The position numbers and the translations under genes were made by a program. DNA of 64,000 bases, taken from positions 1,054,001-1,118,000 of the forward strand of contig JAPWGK010000011.1 in NCBI GenBank assembly GCA_029641185.1, given 5' to 3'. Within the stretch, counting starts at the first letter, position 1; every line of letters begins with the position of its first letter. The notes under the pieces were generated by a model. It was not told where the DNA came from. It saw only the letters and a program-made list of their open reading frames with translations, and made no database searches. The stretch comes from Pseudofabraea citricarpa (taxonomy: Eukaryota > Ascomycota > Leotiomycetes > Helotiales > Dermateaceae). Below are positions 20,217 to 32,089 of the stretch, in pieces.

Positions 20217-21505
20217 GACTGTCAAATTGAGCATCGGAGAGCAAATCACGAATGCAATACGACACATCTCTGACAACTCCAATGCAGAACATGCACTGAG
20301 TCTTATCGCAAACGAGGGGGATGCTGCAAGAGGAGATCAATATTAGGCGAGTCTTCCTTGACGACTGGCTGCGCAGAGATTGTAGCCCGCAGTCGGTATC
20401 TTTGGGGTACACCTTATGGTAGCCGTAGAGAACCTGGATCCGGGGCTGGATGGACGTTGAACCGTGGCTGAGCTCGTGTTGTGTCGTGTTACTTGGCCCC
20501 GATCGGCACGAGTGCAGTTCCTAGAGACAGGAAAGAATGCCCATAGTAAAGCTGTTTTTGTTCTTGGACTCTCGTCTGTATACAACTTACGACCAACGAC
20601 ATGTGCTGCCCCACGTCGAAAAGAGTAGCCAGTTCGTGTCTCTTCAACAGCCCCGAATCCGAGAATAAGAGAAGGTCATCTCAGGCGCCCTTCCGTGGCA
20701 CCTATTTTCCAAGTATCAACCTGAGATTGGTCTGATGTTGTTGCCTTAAGACAACTTTCTTGAATTAAGAATTGCTTACATACCCACCACACAATTCCCT
20801 TAAATGCTTTCTGTTGATTTTAACTGTGACCTTCGCATGTAAGGATCTGCAAAGCCGGAATTCCAACTTAGCTTTCATTCTCCCCATCAGCCCTTCTCTG
20901 TCAACAAACCCGATTTCCATCATCTCACCATGACACCACAAATTACAAGCCGGGAAGACTTGACCTTGTTGTCCGAGGAACTCGACACGGAAACTGGTGA
21001 GTTCCAGCACACAACGTTCGCCATCGTGAAGGACATGAAAGATGATACTGAGTCGGAGAAATATGATGACATATCAGCTCTTTGCCGACATTTGAGGCTT
21101 AGCTGCTGTAATCTGTGACCTAGAAAAGTCATCTTTTAGACGTCCAGCCTTATAAGCTCGTCTTGATATAAACTAGAAATACAGAGAGCCCGATACGTTT
21201 TTTTTCTCTTTTTCTTTTTTTTCTCTTTTTTGAAATTATGCACTCAATGCTTGGTTGGATGTCGGCGTATGGGGAAACCGCATTTGAATTTCTAGAATAT
21301 TAAGTGGGAGTATAGATATAATTTGAATAAACCTCATGTATACACTTCTTCAAAGATGGGCTAGAAATGAGATAGTGATTTCTTTCTCTAACGGGGGAGG
21401 TACTAACTGAACTCAGACGCGATTATCCTTATTTTAGCCCCAGTAGTAGTCTTCGCCTGGAGACAACAAATAAAGAAAAGAACCACGGCACTCTGCACCT
21501 GGATC
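20217..21505. other. Intergenic region with only a tiny possible frame
   Basis: 1.3 kb between the DUF7924-like gene and the 3' end of the oxygenase gene. A 62-codon plus-strand frame (20930-21118, MTPQITSREDLTLLSEELDT...) is acidic and protein-like but unrecognised. A pyrimidine run (TTTTTTTTCTCTTTTTCTTTTTTTTC) sits near 21200. Nothing else can be supported. Confidence 0.35.
20930..21118 (+). other. Possible small acidic protein or gene fragment (62 codons)
   Basis: A short uninterrupted frame with ATG in a CACCATGAC context, which is good for fungal initiation. It is rich in Asp, Glu and Thr, with two Cys at the end (LSCCNL). No family is recognised and no splice partner is evident. It could be a remnant. 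Confidence 0.2.
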
Positions 21506-24500
21506 TTATGTATACTCTCTACCCTCGATTTTCTCTCCGTCTTCCTTTAGCTCCAGTCTTTGGCTCCTGCTTTGTCCTGCGGTTCCTCCGTCGTCGTGCC
21601 GCGCGCGCTTCGGAGCCGCACAGTCACTTTCGTCCGGATCTTCGTCCCGCGGGCGTTTAAGTAGTGCTTGCGACTCGGTCTTATCTGAGAGTAGGCCAAC
21701 GTCGCCTTGTTCGGCAGTACCTCCGTCGACCCTGACTATGTCGAGCGCCATGAGCGTGCCGTACTGGGTGCCGAGGGCTTGTTCCAGCTTGTCCTTTGGC
21801 AAATCCTGGAGCTTCTGTTGTGCTTGCTTGGCATCCCACTCCCAATTGCGGTGGTGCTTTTCCCACCCTTTAAGGGTCTTTGTGAAGTGGATTTTGCCTG
21901 CCTCGTTTTCGGTTTTTACCTCCTTGGCTTCGAGAAAAGCGTAAAAGTCGAAGTTCCATCTTACATGGTCTTTGTCCTGGCCCACGTCTATCGTTTGCTC
22001 CTTGGCTTCGGAATTTTCCAAGAAGGCGTTCACCGGTGCACACTTGTCACAACCTTCCCATGTGCACTTTCGCACCTCCGCCCTGCGAGCCCAGTTCACT
22101 GGCTTCGGCGGCTCCTTCCCCACAGTCTTGGTAATGTAGGTCTTCATGAGCAGCTGGAAGCAATACTGAACTTCCAGAGAACCCGTGTCTGCCGAGAGAA
22201 GGAGTTCTTTCATCAGCGGCACCAGAATCCCGGACACCACATCTTTCTTGACTTCGGAAGCCTGAATTGAAATCTTCCATAATATACGGGAGGCTGCATC
22301 CTCGCTATAGGCGGCTGCCCAGTCAAAGAAGGCTCGTATTAATCCGCCATTGCTGGGTCGAGGCGTCTTTTCACCCCGGAGCGTAGAATTATCCCTGCAG
22401 CGTGTATTGTTCAGGTATCGATACCAGAGGTCGAGGTCGAAGCTCGAGATTGCCGTTTCCAGAATGATGCGAAAGAGACGATGAAGAAACATAGACCGGG
22501 TGACTTCTGGGTGCGATAGTTCGAGAAGGATCTCGACAGCCAAAGCATTCACAAGCTTCCTGTCTTTGTGGATGAACTCCTCAACAAAATCCACGACGGT
22601 TTCGTCGATCTCATCTCTATGTCGGGGGTTAGTTACAGAGGTCAAGTCGATCAGTGGCTGGGAATTCGAATCGCTCAGTCGCCCAGGGGGCTCCAAAACA
22701 CAAAGAAAGAGATTTAATTTTCCTTACCGCTGGACTGGTGTATGCTCGATTTTGTGTCCTAAAACAATGTTCATGATGGTGCCAACGTCTTCCTCTCCTA
22801 GGGAACGATTAGAGGCATCGATTAGCTTAATCAGTTCGTCGCTATACCACTGCTTCGCGTGGTCCAACTTAGCCTGCTCTTCCGCGTGAGGATTGTGTGT
22901 ACGAAACCCGTGATAGAAATGGGTCAGAGCTAGGTAAACGCCGCGGAGCCTGCAACACTTCCACGCGGCGCTGGCAATGCTAGAGAGGGCGAGCATGTTA
23001 GCTGTAATTACCCCACAATAGTCCAGTGGGATCGGGGGAGGCCTTGCTCTTTTATGTCCACCGCAGGAACTTCGATGTCAATCAGTCCGCCGAGTTCAGA
23101 CCAACGTTCGTCTTTCCAGAACCGGTGAATTTGCTGACTGGCTTTCCCAAAGAGAGACTTATCTCCGAGATACGCAGCAGTGACCGCGACATGGCCTAGG
23201 TACTTGTCGTTCTGCTCATCGGCGGCGAACCCTTCCTCCAAGACTATGCGGCAAATGTGCTCGAGAATCTTGGGCAGCAAAGCGTTGGTCTTGTCGCAGA
23301 TACTGGTCCGCAAATGCTTCAGCGTAGCTTCCACGCCGTCGGAATTGTTTTGAATGCCACAGAGGGGCGCATGCATGAAGTTCTCCGGGATGATTAGAAC
23401 GACCTATCAGCAGGGATGCATCTGTTAGTGACCTTCGGTTTGTGATTGCCATGCAACTTGGACAAGCCTACCGTATCGGAGTAAGTGTCCTCGAATTCGA
23501 CATGCTGATTTCCTACATACTCGCCGCCGGTCCGGGTGTCGGGTACTCTGTCAGCGTAGATGATAGGTTGCAAGAAGTATGATCTCGATATGTCGACGTC
23601 AACTGGGGACAGCCTAAAGCCCTCGAGGTCGCAGACGTGGTGTAGATAAGTTCTTCGATCTAACATGGACCTGTCTCCAGAGCTCTCGTCGTTTGGCCAA
23701 CTCTCGTATCGATCGAACTGAGCAAGGAAGAGGTGAAATTTTCCGTGCCTAGCACAGCTATTGGCGAGACAGCGAGCGCGCTGGTAATCGTGGCCTTTTA
23801 GGCATGATAGACTCAAGCTTCTCGATGTATATAGATGGCTCAGAGGATAGACTAGGAAAGTTGGCGGATACTCGAGGTTTTCCCACCTGGACAGGGCTTG
23901 TACCAAGCTTTGGGTCTGAGAATCCAGCACCGAGGCCGATGGGCAAGAGCTATTGGAATCTTGGATTAGGTTATACGTGAGGACCCATCGGTATCCCGTC
24001 AGGATTGGGTTGATCTTTGCCTGTATAAGCATCTAGGTCGCCTCGTTTGGGTATCAATGTGGACAGAGTGTAATTTACTTACCTCGTGGGTAACATCTGC
24101 GTACCAGGCAAGATAGGAGTAATCGAACCCAGAATGCTCTGCAGTAGACAGCTCTATGGAATCTTTCCCATGCTCCAAGCACACAATGCCACCCGTGTGT
24201 TTCGACGGGAGGCAGATGACCAGCGTCCCAAACATGCCCGGGCACTTCTCCGTACTATCCCAGACCGTTAGCCATCCGTTGCGAAGCTATGTACCGGTTC
24301 AGGTCTTTCCTTACTCCCTGTGAGCCTTGAACATGGCTCCTGGTTCGTAGAGAAGGCTCTTGTAGAGCTCGGCGCGAATATGGGACTCTCCGGCGGTTGA
24401 GGGTACCCCGAGCTCATGAGCAACACGCCCGACAAGGTCGTCGACAAAGTCGAGCCATCCTGGGTTCTGGAAATCGATTCTGTCGGCGCCAATCTCCAGC

Positions 24501-24802
24501 GTCTTCCTCACCGACTCGTCTATCAAAGTCTCTTTGTTCTTGCCAAAGGGTGCCTTGAGACTGCGGCTTGCCAACTTCCGAGCCTCTTCTTCCAATAGTG
24601 GCAGCGCAATGATCTCGCCATCCACGCGGATACCGGGGTTGGGAGAGGTTTTTAAAGCACCGCCGGTGGCGAAAGATCCTGCCGCCTTGGTTTCTTCGAT
24701 GCGGTCCAGAAGATCTTGTCGGAAGAGCCGAAGCTCGTTCATTTCATCTTCGCTCCCGCTCTGGTCTCCCTCTTCGCTCCGACTGTCTTCCGAGTCATCC
24801 AT
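21506..24802 (-). CDS. Large 2-oxoglutarate/Fe(II) dioxygenase-domain protein
   Basis: Six exons (24802-24315, 24254-24083, 24020-23472, 23403-23012, 22979-22728, 22616-21506) encode 987 aa. The oxygenase domain lies at about residues 100-245. The iron ligands are intact: HxD as His161-Arg-Asp163, split by intron 1 (MFKAHR-D-TEKCPGMFGT), and the distal His219 in YADVTHE. The 2OG-binding Arg231 is in GYRWVLTYNL. The remaining 740 residues are helical and resemble no family I know, ending in an acidic and then basic tail with KRPRDEDPDESD. A Cys pair in CTWEGCDKC (exon 6) hints at a metal site. Family knowledge: fungal proteins with this domain are annotated prolyl-4-hydroxylase-like; the substrate is unknown. 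The 32-nt intron at 22980-23011 is unusually short and may instead mark a frameshift. Confidence 0.75.
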
Positions 24803-25570
24803 TCTTGTGGGGTTGTCTGAGCGTGTCGTTCAAGAACAGAAAGGCGAGTAAGATGGAGGAACGAAAAGGTACTGTAGAATGAAGATGAACGAAGAAAAGA
24901 AAGTGGGGAGCGGAAAGGATGCGAGAACGATGGACTCAGCTTGCCATATAAACAAACGAAGCCGCACAAGCACCGTTACCGACAAAGAACTTTTAGTGCC
25001 AGTCGCTTAAGGCTTGACATTGTAGTACGGAAGGAGCGCGTACTAGCGCTATTGCCTGTATTTAAGCCTCTTCCTCCGTTACAGGAGTTCTTCTCTCTCC
25101 AACCACCCAGACAATCATTTCACACAACCTATTCAACCCTTGCCATAACATGCCCCGGGATTGCCTTATGAGGCATGTGCAGGCATGTGCTTCTGAGTCA
25201 TTAAGGTGCGGACCGGTTGGCTGGACGCTCCGTCTTTTATTTGTATTCGAGGTGGATTACAGCTGCTCCAGCCATGGATTGCGAGCAAGAATGTAATGTC
25301 TCTTCGTCTTTCTCTTTTGCCCCTTGATCGGCTATGACAGTCGCTTCCCCACGCATGCCGCCGATTCTACGTTATTCCAAGCTCTGCACCATGTTCAGGT
25401 CCAGAAGCTACAAGATTATACCGAAGTCTTACGTCACGCGACGGGTGAGGCACGAACCCTCGAGCGAGTACATAAGCGTAGGTGATGGGCTGGCTCTGCG
25501 AGGTAATAGCGCAGGTGAAAGAAGATAGAAAATAGGTACGAAAAAAATATCAAGATCCATTATCAAAGCT
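24803..25570. other. Intergenic region
   Basis: About 770 bp upstream of the oxygenase gene. It has a CTTAAGG-containing GC-balanced segment and a GCATGTGCAGGCATGTGC direct repeat near 25170. Short frames around 25334-25528 might belong to an upstream exon of the coiled-coil gene that follows, but I could not find a splice pattern that closes in phase. Confidence 0.35.
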
Positions 25571-25936
25571 CGCTATGATGATCTCAAGGCACTTAGGGAT
25601 AACAGAGAGAAGCTGGCCACAAGGCGGCAAGACGTGATGAATAAAATGCAGGAAATGCGCGACTCCATCGACGAGGACACCCAAGCGAGTCTAAAGTCAT
25701 CCTCAGAGAGCGCACGGGAAAACCGGAAGGTGTATCGGCAGCGGGCAACTTTTGATATGGAAGACGAACTCAGACTACAGCGAGTACAGTTAGAGAGCGT
25801 GGAAGACCAGATCGAGGAGATAGATGAAGAGATTGAAAATCTAGAGAAGATCATGGGAGAGCTCCAGGTAGACCCAGTAGAGGCCGGTACTGAGACAGAT
25901 GAAGAGATTCAAGACACGAAGACGCTCGGGAAGTAA
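25571..25936 (+). CDS. Small coiled-coil protein or last exon of a larger gene
   Basis: An in-frame ATG is at 25634 (100 aa), but protein-like sequence in the same frame reaches back to about 25571 (IIKARYDDLKALRDNREKLA), so the gene probably has an upstream exon. The product is almost entirely heptad-patterned Glu/Lys/Arg/Leu, for example QRVQLESVEDQIEEIDEEIE, predicting one long coiled coil. It ends at TAA 25936. The function is unknown; fungal proteins of this look are common and unannotated. Confidence 0.45.
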   Translation, partial: RYDDLKALRDNREKLATRRQDVMNKMQEMRDSIDEDTQASLKSSSESARENRKVYRQRATFDMEDELRLQRVQLESVEDQIEEIDEEIENLEKIMGELQVDPVEAGTETDEEIQDTKTLGK

Positions 25937-26095
25937 AGCTACAGCAACAATATTACTGTTTGTTAGTGAATGAATCGTTGTTTGGCATATTGTCGAGCTG
26001 CCAGATACGTCATGGCTGCTAGCCCTAGAATCGTGGAAGCCCTCATTATCCTATCCTAGTGAGCTATTATTTGGTGTATTGACAACAGATTCAAC

Positions 26096-27505
26096 TCACC
26101 TCCGTTGTGAGAATATTGATGTCCAGAAGCCAGCGAGCTGCCCAAAGTATCTAGAGACCATATTGGCTAAGTAGCCCATCAGTTCTTCCTCGTATGACAT
26201 TCGATCGCGCACCTTGCGCTCAACCAGATTCCGGTACTCTTCAGAACCGCCAATGAATTCGTTAGCCCGTACGCCGATACTTGATGGAGCATACTGGAGG
26301 GAGTCTAAATAACCTGAATAAACAGTGTCAATGAGAGCCGGATTGTTGAGAGCCGCTGCAATCAGAAATCTCCCTTTCCTGTGTATTTTGCTCCATTCCT
26401 TGGATAATAGTGGCCCCTCATCATATAGCCTCTCTCGATTGACAAGTATTGCTCGAAAAGTATCCAACTCTTGGATATAATCCAGATGCCCATATGGTGA
26501 ACATATGCCCTCAACTTCTCGCCCACTAAACCATGTTGGTGGAACAAAAAGCTGCACTGGGACAATGCGGCTCCACTCCCAATCAATTACGGCGACTATG
26601 TCGAACCTATCATTGAGTATTATGTTAGGAGGTCGAAGATCTCCATGCATCAAAACAAACGGGCCACCAACTAGATCTTGGTTTATCCACTCCTCCACAA
26701 TGGCTTGAAATTGACATAGGCTGTATAGGGTTACACATGCATCGTATTCGTCTTCAACGCTGTTCTGCCCTTCTTTGAACTGGTGGAAAGCAAGACTTAT
26801 GAGCGAGTTGATATAACCTGTTGCGGACGTATACACTTTCTGCTTCTCACATATCCGGGACACGTGTAATCCTTCAACCTCTTGCCCATTCAATTCAATG
26901 GAGAGGGGTCTTCTTGGGACATTGGACGTCCATTGAGTCTCAGCATCGGGTCCTATTGACAAAGCACCGATATGGGGAAACTCCTGCCGCCGAAGCTGTA
27001 TCTCAACATCTGCTAGCTGCTCGTAGAGATGAGCCCTTTGTCCTGCTGAGAGTGATCGAATGTCAATATCTTGTAGCGTTCTGCCCTCCACAAAGTCGAT
27101 GATTAAGAAGGCCAGGCCAATAGGACTCTCGCGTTGGAAAGAGTACGCATGGATTTGTGGGAGAGGGATCGTTGTCCTCTCTGCAACACATCTATCTAAC
27201 GTTAATAATTACATATAAACCATGATTAGCTCTAACCTCATCGCACCAACTTCTTGCGCTAATTTTTCGTCTACCGATGCAAGGCATGGCACTATTGGAA
27301 TACGCACAACCCATCGATCTCCAGAGGATGAAAAAGCAACGTAAATACAAAGATTATAGCTCCCGTGAGCGCGCTCCTTGAAAATGCTACACGATTCGCC
27401 ATTATGATACGAAGATGCAAGACGACAGATGCTTGCTTGGTCGATTGTGTTGATAAAACGCTCGCGTTCCTTTTGTACACGATGGTCCACAATTTCGTTT
27501 CTCAT
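26096..27505 (-). CDS. APH-fold phosphotransferase with intact catalytic loop
   Basis: Exons 27505-27237 and 27191-26096 encode 454 aa. The N-lobe contains a nucleotide-loop segment SYHNGESCSIFKE and VRIPIVPCLAS. The hinge is AFLIIDFVEGRTLQ. The catalytic loop near residue 271 reads LMHGDLRPPNIILND, followed by VIDWEWSRIVPVQLF. All expected residues (His, Asp, Asn and the DWEW Asp) are present, so this member is probably active. In-frame sequence without an ATG continues upstream of 27505 (DRPTPVLYKIFNVVHAV), so a short 5' exon may be missing. At the 3' end a GGTGAGT donor just before the stop leaves room for one more exon. The substrate is unknown. Confidence 0.8.
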
Positions 27506-28874
27506 TACGGCGTGGACGACGTTGAAGATTTTATAGAGTACAGGAGTTGGGCGGTCAGGGCAGATCGATATAGAGCACGTGCACTCGTACCTAAGGTCTT
27601 GATAAAATGTTATATGATACTATAACCTCGGTTCAAGCGTTTCTACTGGCTTTTCTTTCTTGGGTTTCTTTTATTGGTATTCATATAAGTTAATTATATA
27701 AACCAGCTGTTCTTGTATCACGTGATCATCCGCCGCCCGTGGGGCGGTAAAGGGTGTTGGTGAAATTAAAATTATAGGAAACGCATTAGGCAATTTTGTT
27801 ATAATACGTTACTATAAGGATTGCGATAGAACAGTATTTAAGCTACCGTTATTAGGCCGATCTCCAGTTTTGTTAGGAGATATTCCGGTGTTTTGTTTTG
27901 GAATGGCCCGTAATAAGTCTTGGTACAAACCTGGGGCAATATCTCCACTTGTCAGCAGGCCAATACCCACCACTTCGAGTACATCTCAATATTAACCATT
28001 CCTCCCCCTCGATATATATGCTCCAAGAGCCCATTTCCTGTCTTCGTTAAGCCTTGTACTAGAATGCCAGTAACAAATAGCCGTTCGTTCCTCATCCTTT
28101 CCTGGGGACGGGAGTTGCGAAGACCTCGTTGACATGGTAATCAAAGCCCAAAGAAAGTAATTAAAATCATGGGGAGTCAGGATCTTATTGTACTTCTTTA
28201 CAACATTCACCAGCTATCGTTTATATATTTTTGCCCTTTAGATCATAGACAACCTATGCAAAAATCCATATCAAACTGCCTTAGAAAATAGCTCGGCTTA
28301 CGATAGAACGATATCTTCCCAGTTCCTGTCTTTAAATCGAGTGGTCTCAAAGGTTGGCGGGCGCGGTCACCGAACCACATGCTCCATAGGTTAATGTTTT
28401 ACATAGTAGACTCCGTTCTATGCGATGGTGGATGCTCAGGGCTTACAGGGCAAGGGAGAACCGCTGGTGACATCATACGTAGCGGCTTGTCCATCGAGCG
28501 CTTTATCAATATCAGTAGTCTGATCTATAAAAATAGGGATAGACTTACAAAAAAGTATTGAAGACAATTGTGAAACGAGCAGAATAAAAGTAACATTTAA
28601 CATTTCTCGTCGTCTGTCAACTTCATTTGCTCTTGTAGAATTACTTCGTAGTTACTTTAACTCTTTTTTCATATATTTGAGAGGCAGGCTTCTGAAAATC
28701 ACTGGAATAAAAGCCCGAAGCCTAGTCAAGTAGACAAACTAAGCATTGTCTAGCCAACCAATATTCCGAGACATATTGAAAAGTTGATGTTCTAAAATCA
28801 CTACAGTCGGTACAAGGTATGAGAAAGGGGGTTGCAATGTTTTCGAACCTGCTATCACATATGGCGAGAGTTGA
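27506..28874. other. AT-rich intergenic region
   Basis: 1.4 kb between two minus-strand APH-type genes. AT-rich segments at 27650-27900 and 28200-28700 are interrupted by short GC-richer pieces. No frame longer than about 75 codons looks protein-like, and no tRNA or terminal repeat is found. Confidence 0.45.
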
Positions 28875-30470
28875 TTAATCGAATAGTAAGGAAGACAGAC
28901 GCTGCCTTGCCTCCGTATCGTCCCACTCAACCAAAACCCTTTTCTTCGATTCTTCCATCTTCATTTGTACGAGCGGCTCCATTGCTGCTCGTTCTTCCTC
29001 GCTTAAAAGATGCACTCTCGCCTTCCATAGTTCTTCCGTGGGAACATCTTCTCGCCGCTGACCGAAGAATCTTTCGTCCAGATACTTCCAGTAGATGGTA
29101 TCAAACGCCCAGCTCTTTCTAGCGGCATAGTTGAGCCAGAAGCGGCCCGTCTCCCAACTCTCTCGCATGTACGCCGAGAGCAGCAAAGTACCAGGGCTCA
29201 TATCTTTTTCTACCTCTTCCATCGCCGAAAGCCAGGTCTTGAGCCGTCTTTCGTAGACGCTTGCCCAATTCTCGATACCGCTATCCCACATCTCGGGTAC
29301 GTCAAGTAATAGCCACCATGGCGAGTCTAAGACAAACTGCGTTGGCCCAACGTAGGCAAATTCCCAGTCAATAGCCCCAAGAACCTGGTCATTCTCATCA
29401 ACAATAACGTTGGCTGGCCTGAAATCATCGGACCAGAGGCGGAAAGAGCTTGAGTCTTCGGGTGCTACCAATGTTGCACGAGCACCCTTGGAGCGGGCAG
29501 ACCAGTTATCTTCAGTAAACCCAAACTTTGACAGTCGGCCTTGTTTGGCCAATTTGCGAAACAGTTGGCGAGCGACGTATTTGGTCCTGCAGTCATCCTC
29601 TGATGAGACCATGTCGTTATGCTGAAAGAGGAGTGTTGCTATTTGCATTTCGGCCAGCACGACGTACCACTCATCAGCGGTCTGATACGTGGTACCTTCT
29701 GATGGGAAGATTGACTTTGGTATATTGGATTGTTGAACCATATTGTTCATATTAAGAGTGATGGGTCGTCCCATTACACGGTAGGATCCAGGCCCCGACT
29801 CGATGAGGGCTCCGATGCGCGGAAAAGCAGGTTGTGCTAGCTGCAGCACGCATCGTGCCATTTGAACATACAGGCTCTTGAGCTTGCTTTCAGAAATATC
29901 AGCATTTAAGACGGGGGTCTCGTTAGGATCCTCGTGGGGAGTCTCCAGAGCCTGGCCAATGACTCGTCGGGATCCAAGGTCTTGAATAACAATGAATGGC
30001 CCGATATCGGAGTCAATACCACTGTAGAAGACTTTTGGAATCAGGAGATGAGTATGTTGGCTGAGGTATGCTGCCGTTGCGGCTTCTGCCAGTGTTTTCT
30101 CTTCAGGAAACACGGCCTGATTGGGGCAGGGCTGGCGTATGAGAACATTGGCGGAGCAGCCTTCGATTCGAAAAGGATATAGCACGTTAAAACCGCCTAT
30201 AATTAATGGGGTGACCAATGTTGCGGGGCTTCCGAACATCCTCTCTGCAAAAGATTCAACTTTGCGACACGTAGACGACAATCGGACTTGATTCATCGCT
30301 TCCTCCCAGAGCTCATCGCTCCGGTCCCATGCAAGGTTATCAGAATCCTGTCGAGCTGTCATGCTGGATCGGATATGCTTTGAAATGCTTTTGTAGACGT
30401 TGCGGGTAAGATGTAGGCAGAGGAAACGTCGAGAGGCGGAATTTAAAGGATGTAGTAAAGTGGAAGACAT
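28875..30470 (-). CDS. APH-fold phosphotransferase with presequence-like N-terminus and altered catalytic loop
   Basis: An intronless gene of 531 aa. Residues 1-37 (MSSTLLHPLNSASRRFLCLH...) have many Arg, Ser and Lys and no acidic residues, a mitochondrial-presequence profile. The kinase domain starts near residue 80 with LIIGGFNVLYPFRIEG as the nucleotide loop. The catalytic loop at residues 347-357 reads WSDDFRPANVIVD, so the usual His of HxD is Ser347 while Asp349 and Asn354 remain; AIDWEFAYVGPTQF follows with the Mg-binding Asp. The C-terminal helical lobe ends in a Glu/Lys-rich tail. Family knowledge: fungal APH genes form large expansions, many with this W-S/C-D-D-F variant. The substrate is unknown; activity is plausible because the catalytic Asp is kept. 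Confidence 0.8.
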   Translation of the reverse strand: MSSTLLHPLNSASRRFLCLHLTRNVYKSISKHIRSSMTARQDSDNLAWDRSDELWEEAMNQVRLSSTCRKVESFAERMFGSPATLVTPLIIGGFNVLYPFRIEGCSANVLIRQPCPNQAVFPEEKTLAEAATAAYLSQHTHLLIPKVFYSGIDSDIGPFIVIQDLGSRRVIGQALETPHEDPNETPVLNADISESKLKSLYVQMARCVLQLAQPAFPRIGALIESGPGSYRVMGRPITLNMNNMVQQSNIPKSIFPSEGTTYQTADEWYVVLAEMQIATLLFQHNDMVSSEDDCRTKYVARQLFRKLAKQGRLSKFGFTEDNWSARSKGARATLVAPEDSSSFRLWSDDFRPANVIVDENDQVLGAIDWEFAYVGPTQFVLDSPWWLLLDVPEMWDSGIENWASVYERRLKTWLSAMEEVEKDMSPGTLLLSAYMRESWETGRFWLNYAARKSWAFDTIYWKYLDERFFGQRREDVPTEELWKARVHLLSEEERAAMEPLVQMKMEESKKRVLVEWDDTEARQRLSSLLFD

Positions 30471-32089
30471 GATCAGCGACCTGATACATGTGGCCTGGTG
30501 CTACCGCCGAGGACGCGGCCAGGCAATGTTTGCCGCGCGCTTTGTTCCCGAAATCAGATTAGGCGACTACTGTATTTAGGACGAACGACAATGACTCTTC
30601 CCTTAATACAGTCTGAGAGACTATCGTCGGAAAACAATAAAGGTATGGAGAAGATGGAGGAGCATCAATCGGTCGTGCACAGCGGGAGATCGTCCGATAC
30701 TTTAAAAGCCGGGAAAGGAGACCGAGTACTTTATCTCCCATCGAGGGCATCGTAAGCAGGATGAAATTAAGATAATCAAGGGTTATATGACCCTGTAACG
30801 GTCACAACTAGTAATTGATGCAATGCTAAGACAAGCCAGTTCCGCTTATCTATCTATCTCTTCTTGCGCTTATCGCGACTGCTCCGTGCGGCATTGAGCA
30901 TGGCTTGCTTTGTCTCCGCCTGCTTGTCTTCCTCCTCCTTCTTCTTCCTTTCCTCCTTCGCCTTGTCGCGTTTGTCCTTGCTATTCTGGCCGGCTGCAAT
31001 CATCGCATCTTCGTGGCCGTCTTGATACGTGCCGGCACTGTCACGGCTGGAAGACATAGATAGTGCTGTCTTTGAATCTATCCGAACCAAAGTTAGCGGG
31101 CCTGCTGCGGACTGGTACAGTACTGAAAATGTACCTTTTCTAGATAAGAAGCTTAAGTGTATGGGTTCAGGGTCTTCCTGGATGAAGAGTAGACTGGAGG
31201 AAGCCAGCAGCAGATTGATTGGTCAATATGAAGGTTTATTGAGAGTTCTGTGTTGAGGCTAATAGTTCCATTGGTTTTGGGGCCGGTGTCTTTATACCCT
31301 TTTCCTCGATTCACGGGACATATCTCTTTCCGGAGTCAGTATATTGCCATGCTGAGACCGATGACACCTTGGTTGCCAATCGCTCGCCCTTGGCGTGTTG
31401 GACGCAAAAGAGAACTTGACTCTCGTAGGTCAAGATGGCCTGCCGGAGGAGCATGCTCCTCATCTCATTTCTATTGATAGTGCAGAGAGGGCCGATCCGA
31501 GCCTCTTTACTGAGTTCATTGATAAGTGGAAGGCTTAATTAGCGCCCACGTCTTCTAGCGGAGCTTTCCCGAGCTCCCCCGACTTTGTGACATCCACACG
31601 AGCTCGATTTGGTTGACACTACTTCCATATTCGGTCACCGATGCCTATATGCATGAGTCACATTCAATCTAGAAGCCATAAATGGTTCGTGGATTTTGCC
31701 TACACAAATCCCACCTGCCATACCGCAGCTGCGTTTAGGCTCGGTGTGGTCAAAAACAGGATCCAGCCCAACCGACGCTTAAGCCAGCAGGCTTTTACGC
31801 CCTGTGTTGGTGACACACGAAAATGAGGAGAGATAGTAGCTCTAATCAGCATGATGTACAAGGTAATCTTCCTTCATTCCATCCTTGTAGTACCTCTCAC
31901 TTGTAGAACATGTTTTGAAACCCGTCGCGAGGACATCTCGTGATATTAGGCTTGTTGTTGAAAGAGACCAAAAACTTGGATATCCCTTCAGTATGCCCTA
32001 GTACTATCTATCGTAGCCTTGCTCAAGTCCTGGCGCCTGGGTCTCCGTTATGTCGGTGCTCACGTGAGATATAAGAAAAACTGGAACAA
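30471..32089. other. Gene-poor region
   Basis: 1.6 kb with no confident gene. A Lys/Glu-rich minus-strand frame at 31090-30854 is listed separately. From 31250 to 32089 the sequence is of ordinary composition with many short frames that do not look like protein. No RNA gene is seen. Confidence 0.4.
30854..31090 (-). other. Possible small Lys/Glu-rich protein
   Basis: A 78-codon frame; an internal ATG at 31057 gives 67 aa starting MSSSRDSAGTYQDGHEDAM. The second half is nearly all Lys, Glu, Arg, Asp and Ala (KDKRDKAKEERKKKEEED), ending RDKRKKR. It would be a charged single helix. The N-terminal part has better complexity than random, but no family is known. It may be the tail of a lost gene. 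Confidence 0.3.

Noticed and set aside
21707..22270. 187-codon plus-strand frame
   Set aside because: Antisense to the last exon of the oxygenase gene, with no motif and no splice support.
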